Positions 21,060 through 32,439 of a stretch of 64,000 nucleotides of DNA are shown here, piece by piece. A program made the position numbers and the translations under genes. A model generated the notes under the pieces. The model searched no databases. It was not told the DNA's origin and saw only the letters and a list, made by a program, of their open reading frames with translations. The DNA comes from Larix kaempferi. Its lineage: Eukaryota; Streptophyta; Pinopsida; Pinales; Pinaceae. Location of the stretch: positions 18,461,501 through 18,525,500 of the forward strand of contig BSBM01000307.1 of NCBI GenBank assembly GCA_027924585.1, in the 5' to 3' direction. Position 1 is the stretch's first letter; each line of letters starts with the position of its first letter.

Positions 21060-21429
21060 TATATACATAAATGATTCAACTAATCATAACAAGCATCCAA
21101 CATGATGCATATACATATACAGAGTAGTAACTAGAGCATCGTCCCGATGCTCATCATCCATGATCCTCATGATCATCACAGCATCGTCCTCTTGAGATCA
21201 TCTCATCATCCACGAAGCACAGCCCAGATGCACATCATCCAACACTTACACCACCGACATGGGAGAACACATCTACCAGCATTCAGGGAAGGCTCCAGCC
21301 CTTACTTTTTCACCATGGGAGAACACATCTACCACCATGTGAAAAATGGCTCAGCAATTACATCACGACCAATGGAGAACACATCATTCAACCACTCATA
21401 CAGTTTCTCACCTTCTTGAGGATCTAAAT
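21060..21429. other. Host flank of element A, no gene seen
   Basis: Contains a second copy of the ATCCAACATGATGCATATAC flank near 21094 and a repeated GGGAGAACACATCTACCA word (about 21261 and 21316). No supported gene. Confidence 0.5.
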
Positions 21430-22015
21430 TTATAATTTCCTTCTGGGTATATTCAGGAATTCTCGAGGATATAAATTTATAATTGCCTTCTGGGTAGATT
21501 TAGGCATGGAATAATATTTGGCGGCACTTCCAAGCTCCCCAGACCATTTGGTTAGCCACAATATGTTCGAATCCTTTGACAAAAGATAAATTCTTGTGTG
21601 GGTGGCAGCATTTGATACACTAGCCAAATCTATGTCCTTGGAAGAACTTACATATTTCAACAAATGAGCGTTTTGCAGGTGACTTGAAAATCCCTTCCAA
21701 TTTTCAGCAATAAAACAAAGAAGTTCAAAGTACATATTTTTAGGCAAGCTTGTCAACCAATCAGACAACCGAATATAGGGAGATAACCACGCCCAAAAAG
21801 TTCAAGCTATTATAAAACTCTTGTTTATCAAGATAAGGATGGACTATGTGTACATTACGAGAATATAGATTAATGAAGGCACTTTGATGAACTTGTCCTC
21901 TTGCTTTCTCCAGAATGTGTTTAAAAGCAAGGAGTATTATTTGAGCTTCTGTTGGTTTACATAAATGTTTATTCCCAAAGATGACGTCACATAAAACCAC
22001 TTCCTTAGCTTTCAA
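21430..22015 (-). pseudogene. Fragment resembling a plant NO VEIN-like (sacsin/HATPase-type) protein
   Basis: Two overlapping pieces in different frames on the minus strand. 22015-21761 contains INLYSRNVHIVHPYLDKQEF and FLGV. 21768-21430 contains YFELLCFIAENWKGF, LLKYVSS, WLTKWSGELG and MPKSTQKAI. This succession reminds me of an internal region of large plant NO VEIN-like proteins, which carry a histidine-kinase-like ATPase fold. The match is from memory and is weak. A frameshift joins the two pieces near 21765 and there is no start or end. The minus-strand 3' end also repeats itself (CTTCTGGGTA twice, 21440 and 21489). I treat it as a broken gene fragment. Confidence 0.35.
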
Positions 22016-22039
22016 TTGGGTTTGAATGGCGTCTCTAAC

Positions 22040-23526
22040 TTATGTTAACTATGGATAATGAGGAATATGAAAGGGAAGGTACCTGTAGACTCGATGATAG
22101 AGGTAAATTGCCACTTATCAGAGCACGAAATGCTGAACAAAAGGCTAATGGAACACAATGAAGGATTCCATGCCCTTGGCAGGTATCCAACAGGTGTCCC
22201 TGAAGGCCTTCTGGATGCGAGATAGAGCGAGCCATAGAATGAAGACCATGGCTCAGATCGACGAACCGTTGACTCCGTTGGATTCAAGACACCGGGATAG
22301 TGCTAGGGGTGCCCCTCCCTTCTAGTCCGGTGGCCCCGGTGTCATCTTGTACGTCCATCTTGGAAACTAGGGTTTTACTCAGTGAGGGAGTGTGCAATTT
22401 TTACACACGGGGATCAACTTTGGAAAATCATCCACCGAGCACTTATGGCTAGCGTTCCCGGCCGAAGCCTACCTAGACACACTTGCATGACTCCCTGAAA
22501 CTCAGTTTTTTTTTGCACGAATGGAGTTCTACGCCCCGGGCAGGTATCCAACAGGTGTCCCTGAAGGCCTTTTGGATGCGAGACGGGACGATCCATAGAA
22601 TGAAGACCGTGGCTTGGATCGACGAACTGTCAACTCCATTGGATTCATCATGTCGGGATAGTGCTAGGGGTGCCCCTCCCCTCTGGCCTGATGGCCCCCG
22701 CCCTCATCTTGTACATCCATCTTGGAAACTAGGGTTTTGCTTAATGAGGGAGTGTGCAATTTTTTCCCACGGGGATCAACTTTGGAAAATCATCCACCGG
22801 GCACTTGTGGCTAGCGTTCCTAACCAGAACCTACCTAGACACACTTGCATGACTCCCGGGAACCCGGTTTTGTTGCACGGTTGGAGTTCTACGCCCCTGA
22901 CAGGTATCCAACAGGTGTGCCTGAAGGCCTTTTGGATGCGAGATGGGACGAGCCATAGAATGAAGACCATGGCTTGGATCGATGAACCGTCGACTCCATT
23001 AGATTCAACACGCTGGGATAGTGCTAGGAGTGCTCCTCCCCTCTAGCCCAGTGGCCCCGCCCTCATCTTGTACATCCATCTTGGAAACTAGGGTTTTGCT
23101 TAGTGAGGGAGTGTGCAATTTTTGCACACGAGGTCAACTTTGGAAAATCATCCACAGAGCACTTGTGGCTAGCATTCCTGGTCGGAACCTACCTAGACAC
23201 ACTTGCATGACTCCCCGAAACCTGGTTTTTTTTGCACGGTTGGAGTTCTATGCCCCCAATAGGTATCCAGCAGGTGTCCCTGAAGGCCTTTTGGATGCAA
23301 GATGGGACGAGCCATAGAATGAATACCGTGGCTCGGATCGACAAACCGTTGAATCCATTGGATTTAGCACATCGAGATAGTGCTAGGGGTACCCCTCCCC
23401 TCCATCCCGGTGGCCCTGCCCTCATCTTGTACGTCCATCTTGGAAACTAGGGTTTTGCTCAGTGAGGGAGTGTGCAATTTTTGCACACGGGGGTCAACTT
23501 TGGAAAATCATCCACCGAGCACTTGT
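22040..23526. repeat. Tandem repeat, about 360-bp unit, four copies
   Basis: AGGTATCCAACAGGTGTC recurs near 22181, 22542, 22902 and 23261, about 360 apart. Each unit also carries TGGATGCGAGA, GGATAGTGCTAGGGGTG, a GGAAACTAGGGTTTTGC box, a GAGGGAGTGTGCAATTTTT box and CCTAGACACACTTGCATGACT. Copies differ by a few percent plus small indels. The array is cut off in the middle of the fifth unit, after GAGCACTTGTGG, by a GAT microsatellite. Short frames in it shift between copies and are not genes. I do not recognise the family. Confidence 0.9.
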
Positions 23527-23745
23527 GGTGATGATGATGATGATGGTGATGATGATGAAGACGTTGATGATGATGGTAATGGTGATGGTGATGAAGATCA
23601 TGGTGTTGATGAAGATGGTGATGATGATGGACAAGGTGATGAGGGACCGACAGATGACAATGATGATGAAGATGGTGATGATGATGATGAAGATGGTGAT
23701 GATGATGGGGATGATGATGATGATGGAGATGGTGATGAGGGAACT
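23527..23745. repeat. GAT microsatellite joined to the 360-bp array
   Basis: About 0.2 kb of GATGATGGTGATGAAGAT-type repeats, starting exactly where the 360-bp unit would read CTTGTGGCTAGC. Apparent acidic or His-rich proteins here are artefacts of the repeat. Confidence 0.9.
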
Positions 23746-24150
23746 CCAAAAACTCAAGCATTAACATGGGTCAAGTAGGTATAAAGCCTCCCTTAAGGAC
23801 ATTTCCAACCATTAGGTGAAAATGATGAACATGTTAGTACTACTCAATCATAGCTCCCAAATGATCCTCATATTCATCCAAGTAGTAGACCAATATTGAA
23901 ACAATTCCTAAAGCTCCAAATGGAGAGAGTGGTAGAGAAAATGAGGGCAATATACATATTTGGGTGCTGCAGGCATCTTGGTAAGACCTAGGGTTTGAGG
24001 ATCGAAATTCCAAGATAGACATGTAGACTTGGATTCTATAAGTTGAGTTCTCTAGTGGTGTACTTGTGTGACGTGACAAACCCTTCTAATAGTGATCCTA
24101 TCCCACTTGGAGTCCAAATACCCCCTCTTGAGGGTACGTGTGGTAAGTCA
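23746..24150. other. Intergenic, no gene seen
   Basis: Unique-looking sequence without a convincing frame. Confidence 0.4.
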
Positions 24151-24535
24151 CGGATTCTAGGGCTAAATTAGGTTTCTAGGATTCTAGATTAGTTTCTGAG
24201 GGTTAGATTAGTGTTTCTAGGGTTAGTTTAGCTTTATAGGATTTCTAGGGCTATATTATGTTTCTAGGATTCTAGATTAGCTTCTGAGTGTTAGATTAGT
24301 GTTTCTAGGGTTAGTTTAGCTTTCTAGCATTTCTAGGGCTAGATTATTTTTGTAGGGTTATATTAGTGCTTCTAGGGTTAATCATGCATGAATAAACAAT
24401 CACATGGCTATAAATCATAACTTAATCATAAATCAGACATCAAATAAACGATATAAGATAACGATATCAAATAAACCATCTAACATGAATAACATTAACC
24501 GTGCATGAATAAACAATCACATGGCTATACTATGT
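24150..24535. repeat. Degenerate TTTCTAGGGTTAG-type tandem repeats and a 119-bp-spaced direct repeat
   Basis: 24160-24380 holds about 20 copies of a TTTCTAGGRyTA word arranged in larger units of roughly 95 bp (GATTCTAGATTAG, GTTAGATTAGTGTTTC). A GCATGAATAAACAATCACAT word then occurs at about 24386 and 24504. Not a plant telomere repeat (TTTAGGG). Confidence 0.75.
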
Positions 24536-24565
24536 ACCTCAGTCAATTAGGAATTCTGGATCCTC

Positions 24566-27500
24566 TTAGTTTTTTATTGTCTCGAACAACCTCTCATGCT
24601 CTACATGAGGTAGTAAGTAGTGTACCTTGTTTGATGACTTCGTTGACATTGTTTGTAGTTGGATGTTTGTACCCACGATCAAGTGCGTAAAGTGATACAC
24701 CCGCAACCCTGGTCTATAATCTGTGTATGTGTAGCCATTGCTCTTTGGTCCCTTTCCATCCACAATAAAATATTCCCCCTGAAAAACCATCGAGCCAGTC
24801 GGAAAGGTAATTCCTTCACTACCCGTTAATGATCCGAGGAGGGTTTGCTTCCCCTGGATGCATCGTGACAACCAATAATTCGTCCCAATTGCACTGTCTG
24901 TCGGGGCGACAACTGCATAGATGTGTCCTGCAAAAATGCATTTTGAGGTCATATTCCAACAAGTAGTGGTTTGATAACTTGGATAATTACAAAAACAAGG
25001 AGGGAACTGGGATATGCATGCAGAAATGTTTACATGGTTGTACAAGATCATATATATGATCATATTCATTCAAAATAGAGGATTGGCCTTCCTCTAACTG
25101 GATTATTTCAGCAACTGCACATGGGTCCACTGTAAGTGATACATGATCCCATTCATCAACCCAATCCATTGATTCGCACTCATCCCACTCACAACTGCTG
25201 CAAGACCCACAAAAGAAAGCAAGATTTCGCATCCATATTTGAAATAAAGGGTTGTTTGAGCTTCGAACCGAATGAAATCCATGAGTGCCCTGCATAGTAC
25301 TACAACTATAAGAATGCGATCGGTCTATATCAGCTACATTCCAGAAATTTCTGACAACATGTCCTCTACCTATTGATATGTGTTGCTCCGTGGTTCGATC
25401 TGACATTTTTTATTTGCAGCATCAAACTGTGGATTCGGCATTCCGAATATGAGGGCCTCCCATGCACCTCATCTCCTCCCTTCGTAGGGTAGTTTTGAGA
25501 CATGCTCCAGCCCCGTCGTGCTCTCCCTTTCCATGCCCTGTCTCAAAATAGTTCCATACATGTAGCACATCATAAGTCTTGTGCAACATACTCAACCACT
25601 AGAAAACATGTGCATTTTTTAACTGGCATGCACAACCATCTGACCATATCCAATGTTGATCCATATGTATACCTCTCTCCTTCAGATGATCATAGAAAAT
25701 TTTGAAGCAATGCTGGACATAATGCAGGTCGTGGAAACTGTCGTCACTGATGTAGAAGTTGGTCTCTTTCAATATTATCCTCATGTCATTGCTGCTCTCT
25801 GGCGCGTGCCTGTACATGATATGGACCATTATGCTAACTTAGTCTGAATGGTAGTATTGAATTTGAATCTCATTATGTGGCTGTAGGGTGTAGTTTTCTG
25901 CAAAGTCCACAACCGACAATATTGTGCCCTTGGGAAAGGTGTCTCTGCACTGTCTGTACTGTTCATCCTTCCATCGTGTTACATGGACGTGTTGTACATA
26001 ATGCTCGGTCTTTTGGTAGAATTCCTTCATGATATCACAAATTTGTACCTGGTGCCACAAAACCAAGGGAATTAATACAACGTGACATTTTAAATCTGAA
26101 TATATATGTACAAATTCAACATGTACAATATGAAAGCATGCAAACTTAGATTACCTGTGACTTCACCAATGCAATTTTTTTGCTTTCCTTCAAACTATCT
26201 AATTGATATGTTATGTACTGGAAGTTCTGTATTTCTACTGACATCCTCCCAAATTCGTGCTCCGCGGTTGCGTGGATGCAGCGGCTCAATAATGCAAATC
26301 CACTGCAACTGGAACATGTCCCATATAAACATGATCTTTTATAATATTTGTGTCCTTCAGGCCTTCGACACATTATGCTATGTATAAATTCTCTAGATTC
26401 ATTCGGTGGTTGTAACGAAGGGAAATCCTGCATAATGTTAGTATGCAAACCACAAAATATATGTCTATATGTATCATAATAGTACTCAAATTCTACATGG
26501 TATCTACAACAACATGTACTGCGATCAATGCAAATTCTAACATACCAAGGTTTGCATTTTTTAAAGGACCTTTGGCCCAAGTTCAATTATGTGTGCTCAT
26601 TCTTGAACCTCTCATAGAGTTCTGTTTGCGTCGTGTCAAGGAAGTGCTTGACATGGGGTTCACCCCCCCTAACACATTTTCTCAACTTTAAAACATCTCT
26701 TTGATTCGATGACGTTCTAGTGTTATCATGCCAAAACTTTTGCACTAGTTCTTTAACAGCATCAATGAGCTTCATGTCTGAATGAGGTAACCTACCAACA
26801 AAGGCCCAACAATCTTTTTGGCCTGGGGTCTCAAGTTTTTCTCTAATGGAAGAATACTTTTGAAGAGTCTTTCTATCTACTTTAAATATTTTACATTTGT
26901 GTGATAGTAGGCGACGTTGCCTTGTGGATTTGTCTACAATCGATTCCGACAGTACATGACGGGCCGCATTAAAATATTTTGTACGAGAATTTTTTCCAAT
27001 CAAATTAAATGCAGATTGTAGATTTCTAACAACATGATTGTTGGCCTCTGAACTTCTAACTACCTTTATGCCCAAAATTCTCCTAACATGAGCTAGACAG
27101 TGTGATTTTAACAAAGCAAGAAACAATTGACATTTTGCTGCATCGGTTTTGGATTCAAAAAAATATTTGATTATCTTGTTACAATGGAAATCAATAGTGT
27201 GTTTGAGCATCTTACCTTCAAGTCCTGAAAATGAACTTTCATCCACATGAATACGTCTGGGAGTTCTTCTTCGTCCGGTTGATAGTCGAGGCAAGGGAGT
27301 CGGCAAGGAAGTACGAGTCTCGTCAACGGTTTGTTGTGGCCCTTCATTTAGAAATTGGTCCTGCAATGGAGTGTGTTCGCCAGGTGGGTGCTCTTCTTGG
27401 GGTGGTTTCCAGTTAAGAACTTGTTCAACATCCATCCCTTCATACTCGACATCAGGAAAGATTTGATTGACTTCAACCACTTTGTCATTGCTTGTTGATG

Positions 27501-27633
27501 GATATAAGGCACTAACATTTTGATTTCTACGGTTTTGCATATACAACCTGGCATTTTCTCTTATCTCATGGGTCTTTTCAGGGGGCAGCTGCGTCCTTCT
27601 AGACTTTCTTTTATTATTACGTATATTTCCCAT
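24566..27633 (-). pseudogene. DDE-like plant protein gene, multi-exon, broken by in-frame stops
   Basis: Minus strand. The frame starts at ATG 27633 with a basic N-terminus (KRKSRR) and a Pro/Glu-rich linker. It reaches TAA 26587-26589 and continues in phase to a clean donor at 26154. A 106-base GT..AG intron (26154-26049) joins KSQ to VQICDIM. Exon 2 holds SVVDFAENYTLQP, then TAA 25839-25841, then HWIWSDGCACQ, TAG 25599-25601 and WNYFETGHGKGEHDGAGAC. Further in phase is a FFCGSCSSCEWDECESMDWV piece (25406-25010), after which an acceptor at about 24928 opens the last piece (HIYAVVAP, FPTGSMVF, YRPGLRVY). The order D (DFAENY), D (WSDGC), E (GKGEHDG) suggests a DDE/RNase H-fold nuclease of transposase origin. 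I know similar uncharacterised plant proteins but no name. Point mutations only within the aligned exons; no terminal inverted repeats found. Confidence 0.6.
26049..26154 (-). other. Intron of the DDE-like pseudogene
   Basis: On the minus strand GTAATCTAAG..GGCACCAG, 106 bases, phase 0, AT-rich. It joins two frames that make a continuous protein segment. This supports descent from a spliced host-type gene rather than a processed copy. Confidence 0.7.
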
Positions 27634-29468
27634 ATTCAATGCACTTTTTGGAAAAACGAAAATATGACCCCTGCAAGAATGAACAACAAACAAGATATTA
27701 AAACTCGATGTGCATGATTATTAAAGCTTGATGTAGCAATTGATTATGTACAACAACATCTAGTGATAATGTTTTCATATAATCTTAAAAGCTATTGGGA
27801 ATGCCCTACATATAAAGTTACAACATCACCTTTAGGAGCTCAGTAGGATGGTATTGGATGGTGGTATGGGATGTTAGTAAGAGAAAATTCCCTACAAGGG
27901 AGAAGCTCATATCACTTCATTTTCATGGTATGGATGAGGGAAATTAGCCACAAAAGACTAAGAGTTTTCAATTGTTTAGGTGTTTGTCTGAATTGTTGTA
28001 GTGAAACCATGAGGAATTCAACAAATGTTTGTCTACTAGATGGAGGAATGTGATTATGAAATGTTATTGGTAGTGATACAAGTAATTTTTTTTTATTATC
28101 TTCATGAAAGGTTGGAAGCATTGCTTGGTGCATGTTGTAGTTTTTTTTTGGTAAGATGTTTTTATTGTCTATGTTGAATATTAAGAAGACTAAAATAGAT
28201 CTATCATACAATTCATGAGGAAAAACCAAAATAGATGCCATTCAAACAAGTGAATGAATACTAAATTACATTTAACAAGTTAAAATTTTCACCATACCTC
28301 AAGGATTATGATTGCTCTTTGCTTCAAATGTCACATTCTCTTTTGATGTGTCCACTATATGTAAGAAGACTTCATGTGTATCCAAGTAGCATGAGAATTC
28401 AATCCAAGGTTCCAAATAGAGTCCAACTGTTGTGTATTCACTCAGTTGATCCAAATAGAGCCCAATAGGTGTGTATTCAATACAAAGAGCCAAATAGAGC
28501 CCCAAATGTTGTGTATTTTATCCAAATGGTGAAGGAAGTGCCAAATGGTGTATGAATTCAATCTACCATGTAAATGCTTGTTGGACTATGCGTGAAACCA
28601 ACAAAGAGAACGCAATGAATGAGGGAAGAAATGCGGAAGAAAGAATGCGAGTGATTTTCTAAATTTTATGTTCAACAGGGACGTGCACGCGCCAGATCTG
28701 GCGCGTGTGCATCCTTGCTGAACGTTGTAATGTTTGGTGGGTAACGTTCATTGTATTCATTGCCCGACATATATAAATGTGTTGGGTTATGCCTATAGCC
28801 CCTCCCCATAAAGATCCCCTCCTCCATAAAGGCCTTTAGGACCTCTTCTAACCCATAATCCCTAAGTGCATTTAAGTGCTTCTAGGTGTTTGGGGGTTTA
28901 AGGGTATATTTACAAATTTGTGTATTTTGATTTCAAAACATTAATTTAATTTTCAATTAGTCACATATGTATTACATAAAGAATAACTAAATACATAGCA
29001 GATATATATTAATGTTGTATAAATACTGTTCGGAGGCACGGTTATTGTGAGATCGCAGTATGTCAGATTTGTTCATAATTACCATCATATTTTATTCTCT
29101 TAGGGCGATGCAGATGTGACAGAATGCACTTTGATGGTTAGTTTTATTTGCTGGGAAATATTTGCCCGGTTAATTTATGGGGAAGGATAATAGTCTTGAT
29201 ACTCCCACCCCTATGAAGGCTGGCAAAGCATAGCATAGAAGGTATAAGCTTGGCTTCATGTAATCTGCAGAGCACTCTTCTTTACATTGTTGTATTAATC
29301 AAAATCTAAGGCACTTGTTATTTTTTGTCTCAGTGTAGGATGAAGATGATGAGATGTAAAGGAGAATCAAGTAGTCATGGAGGGACTCCTCATCATGGAA
29401 TATTTTACGAATAGTGTTCATCTGCTGTAAGTGGAATCACAATTGCAATAAAATACGGTTTTTCTACA
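27634..29468. other. Intergenic, no gene seen
   Basis: AT-rich sequence with repeated CCAAATAG/GTGTATTCAAT words at 28395-28550 (three or four loose copies, CAACTGTTGTGTATTCA type) and a perfect GC-rich palindrome at 28686. No supported coding frame. Confidence 0.4.
28686..28707. repeat. Perfect 22-bp palindrome with arms CACGCGCCAGA
   Basis: The two 11-base arms are exact reverse complements with no spacer, centred on AGATCT, in otherwise AT-rich DNA. With one mismatch the symmetry extends outward by several bases (GTGCACG... / ...GTGTGCA). Confidence 0.85.
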
Positions 29469-29538
29469 TGATGATATGATGATGATGATGATGATGAAGA
29501 ACATGATGAAGATGGTGATGATGATGATGACTAATGGA

Positions 29539-29584
<46 letters not shown>

Positions 29585-30123
29585 TTGATGATGAAGATGA
29601 TGACGAATATGCAGCACATCATCCTCGTCATCATCATCAACAACATGATCATGATCATCACCATCATCATCGTCATCATCTTCATCATCATCATCATTGT
29701 GAGTACAAGGATGATGATTATGATGATGATGATATGATGATGATGGTGATGGTGGTGGATGATGATGAATATGAGTACGACGATGAAGATGATGAGGATG
29801 ACGATGAATATGATTATCATCATCAAAATCATCATATTCGTCGGCATCATCTTCATTAGTCATCATCATCGCCATATTCATCATCCTCACCATCACCATC
29901 ATCATCATATGATCATGGTCATGATGATCATTGTCTTCGTCATCATAATCGGCATCTTCATCATCCTCATCGTACTCATCATAGCCATCTTCGTCATCAT
30001 CATCATCGTGGTGATGATGATGATGAATATGATCATGATGATGAGGATGATGAGCATCATATTCGTCATCATCTTCATCATCTCCATTAGTCATCATCAT
30101 CATCATCATCACCATCTTCATCG

Positions 30124-30155
<32 letters not shown>

Positions 30156-30413
30156 TTCATGATGATGATGATGATGATGATGGTGAAGATGGTGATGATG
30201 ATGATGGTGATGAAGATCATGATGATGATGAAGATGGTGATGATGATGATGACGATGAAGATGGTGATAATGATGATGATGATTACTAATGGAGATGATG
30301 ATGATGATTGATGATGATGATCATGTTGATGATGAAGATGATGACGAATATGTAGCACATCATCATCATCTTCATCATCGTCGTCATCATCATCATTATG
30401 AGGATGAGCATGC

Positions 30414-30449
<36 letters not shown>

Positions 30450-30936
30450 CAACGATGATGATGAAGATGATGATGATGACTAATGGAGATGATGATGATG
30501 ATGATGTTGATGATGAATATGATGACGAATATGTAGCACATCATCCTCATCATCGTCATCATCTTCATCATCATCAACAACATGATCATCATCATCACCA
30601 TCATCATCGTCATCATCTTCATCATCATCATCATTGTGAGGACGAGGATGGTGACGATGATGGTGGTGGTGGTGGTGGATGATGATGAATATGAGTGCGA
30701 TGATGAAGATGATGATGATGATGATGACAAATATGATTATCATCTTCAAAATCATCATATTCGTTGTCATCATCTTCATTAGTCATCATCATCGACATCT
30801 TCATCATCATCATCATCATCATATGATCATGGTCACGATGATCATTGTCTTCATAATCATAATTGGCATCTTCATCATCCTCATCGTACTCATCATAGCC
30901 ATCTTCATCATCCTCATCGTACTCATCATAGCCATC

Positions 30937-30971
<35 letters not shown>

Positions 30972-31127
30972 GATGATGATGATGAAGATGATGATGAGGA
31001 TGAGGATGATGTGCAGCATATTCATCATCATCTTCATCATCAACATCATCATCATCTCCAGTAGTCATCATCATCATCATCACCATCTTCATCGTCATCA
31101 TCATCATCACCATCTTCATCGTCATCG

Positions 31128-31165
<38 letters not shown>

Positions 31166-31270
31166 TTCGTCATGATGATGATGATGATGATGATGAAGAT
31201 CATGATGATGATGAAGATGATGATGATGATGATGTTGATGATGATGATGATGACGATGATGACTAATGGA

Positions 31271-31301
<31 letters not shown>

Positions 31302-31845
31302 TTGTTGATGATGAAGATGATGGCGAATATGCAACACATCATCATCATCCACAGCATGATCATCATCATCATCGTCATCATCATAATTGTGAGGACGAGC
31401 ATGAGGATGATGATGATGACGATGATGATGATGATGACGAAGATGTTGTTGGAGATGATGACAAATATGCAACACATCATCATCATCTTCGTCGTGATGA
31501 TATGATGATGATAATGATGATGATGATGATGGTGGTGGATGATGATGAATATGAGTACGATGATGATGATGACTAATTTGGAGATGATGATGATGACGGT
31601 GATGATGATGATGATGATGATGACGAGGAATATGCAGCACATCATCAACATCTTCATCATCATCATCAACTTCCTCATCATCATCATCATCATTGTGAGG
31701 ACGCGGATGATGATGAGGATGATGAAGATGATGATCATATGATGATGATGATGATGATAGTCATCAAAATAGTCATATTCATCATCCTCGTCATACTCGT
31801 CATCACCATCATCCTTATCATGATGATGATGATGATGATGATGAT
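29469..31845. repeat. GAT/ATC satellite-like array, left half
   Basis: About 2.4 kb of GAT repeats in blocks that switch strand: runs of GATGATGAT are followed by runs of ATCATCATC. Marker words recur in both orientations. GACTAATGGAGATG is at about 29529, 30283, 30478 and 31261, with its reverse near 30080 and 31050. GAATATGCAGCACATCATC types are at about 29608, 30350, 30532, 31328, 31466 and 31630, with a reverse form near 31005. This is a higher-order structure with inverted units, not a simple microsatellite. Long Met/Ile/Asp/His-rich frames on both strands are artefacts. It is interrupted at 31845 by Copia C and resumes at 49411. Confidence 0.95.
31841..31845. repeat. Target-site duplication of Copia C, left copy (ATGAT)
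   Basis: ATGAT precedes TGTTGAGATATT and recurs at 49411-49415. As the site lies in GAT repeats, the duplication could match by chance, but the position is exact on both sides. Confidence 0.8.
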
Positions 31846-32427
31846 TGTTGAGATATTGTAACTTCAAAGAATATTATATTTGTACTTTATTATTCTGGAG
31901 ATGTTTCATTCCTCCGTGAAGATCTTATTGTATATCCGGAGATGTTTATTCCTCCGTCGGAATGTGGTAACTTGGGTTATTAGACTTCCCTAGTGGGGGT
32001 CGGCCCTGTATGTGTTATGTGGGTCAAAGGGTTATTAGACCACCCTAAAGGGGTCGGCCCAGTCAGTTGTAGTGGGGTATTTAACCCATTGGTTAAATAC
32101 GAGACTACATGTTCCGTGTTAAAGTTAAGTCAGAGTTGTGTATAAATAGAGGAGGTGTATTCCTCATTCCACACACTCACTCACTTGAGGATAGCGCACT
32201 TGTGGAGGAGGAGATCATGTCTCAGGGTTTCATCTTTGTATATTGCTGGTCATCTATATTGAGGAAGCTTTGCTGGGTTTTCTACCCCATGAGGGTTTCC
32301 CAGGATAAATCTCTATCTCTTGTGTTTATGCTGTGCTTGTTGTTTCTTCAGTGATCCTGTATATGCTATTATTGTGAAATGGAATGTAATGCTGCTATTT
32401 TCTGTCTTAGCATATTGAATTTTAACA
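31846..32427 (+). repeat. 5' LTR of Copia C
   Basis: 582 bp, TGTTGAGATATT to TTTTAACA. TATA box at 32141-32148. About 22 bp shorter than the LTRs of B, mainly around the AATACGAGACTACATG segment. Confidence 0.95.
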
Positions 32428-32439
32428 TGGTATCAGAGC
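32428..32439 (+). promoter_or_regulatory. Primer-binding site of Copia C (initiator tRNA-Met)
   Basis: TGGTATCAGAGC directly after the LTR. Confidence 0.95.

Noticed and set aside
22483-23450. Frames of 60-190 codons within the 360-bp repeat
   Set aside because: They shift or break between copies of the repeat; no conserved product.
23494-23778. Acidic protein gene in the GAT tract at 23.5 kb
   Set aside because: It consists of microsatellite translation joined to the end of a 360-bp repeat unit.
24160-24380. Interstitial telomere repeats
   Set aside because: The word is TTTCTAGGGTTAG with irregular spacing, not the plant TTTAGGG array.
29476-31867. Many long Asp-, His-, Met- or Ile-rich frames on both strands
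   Set aside because: They are translations of GAT/ATC repeats, open on both strands at once, and change with repeat phase. Not genes.
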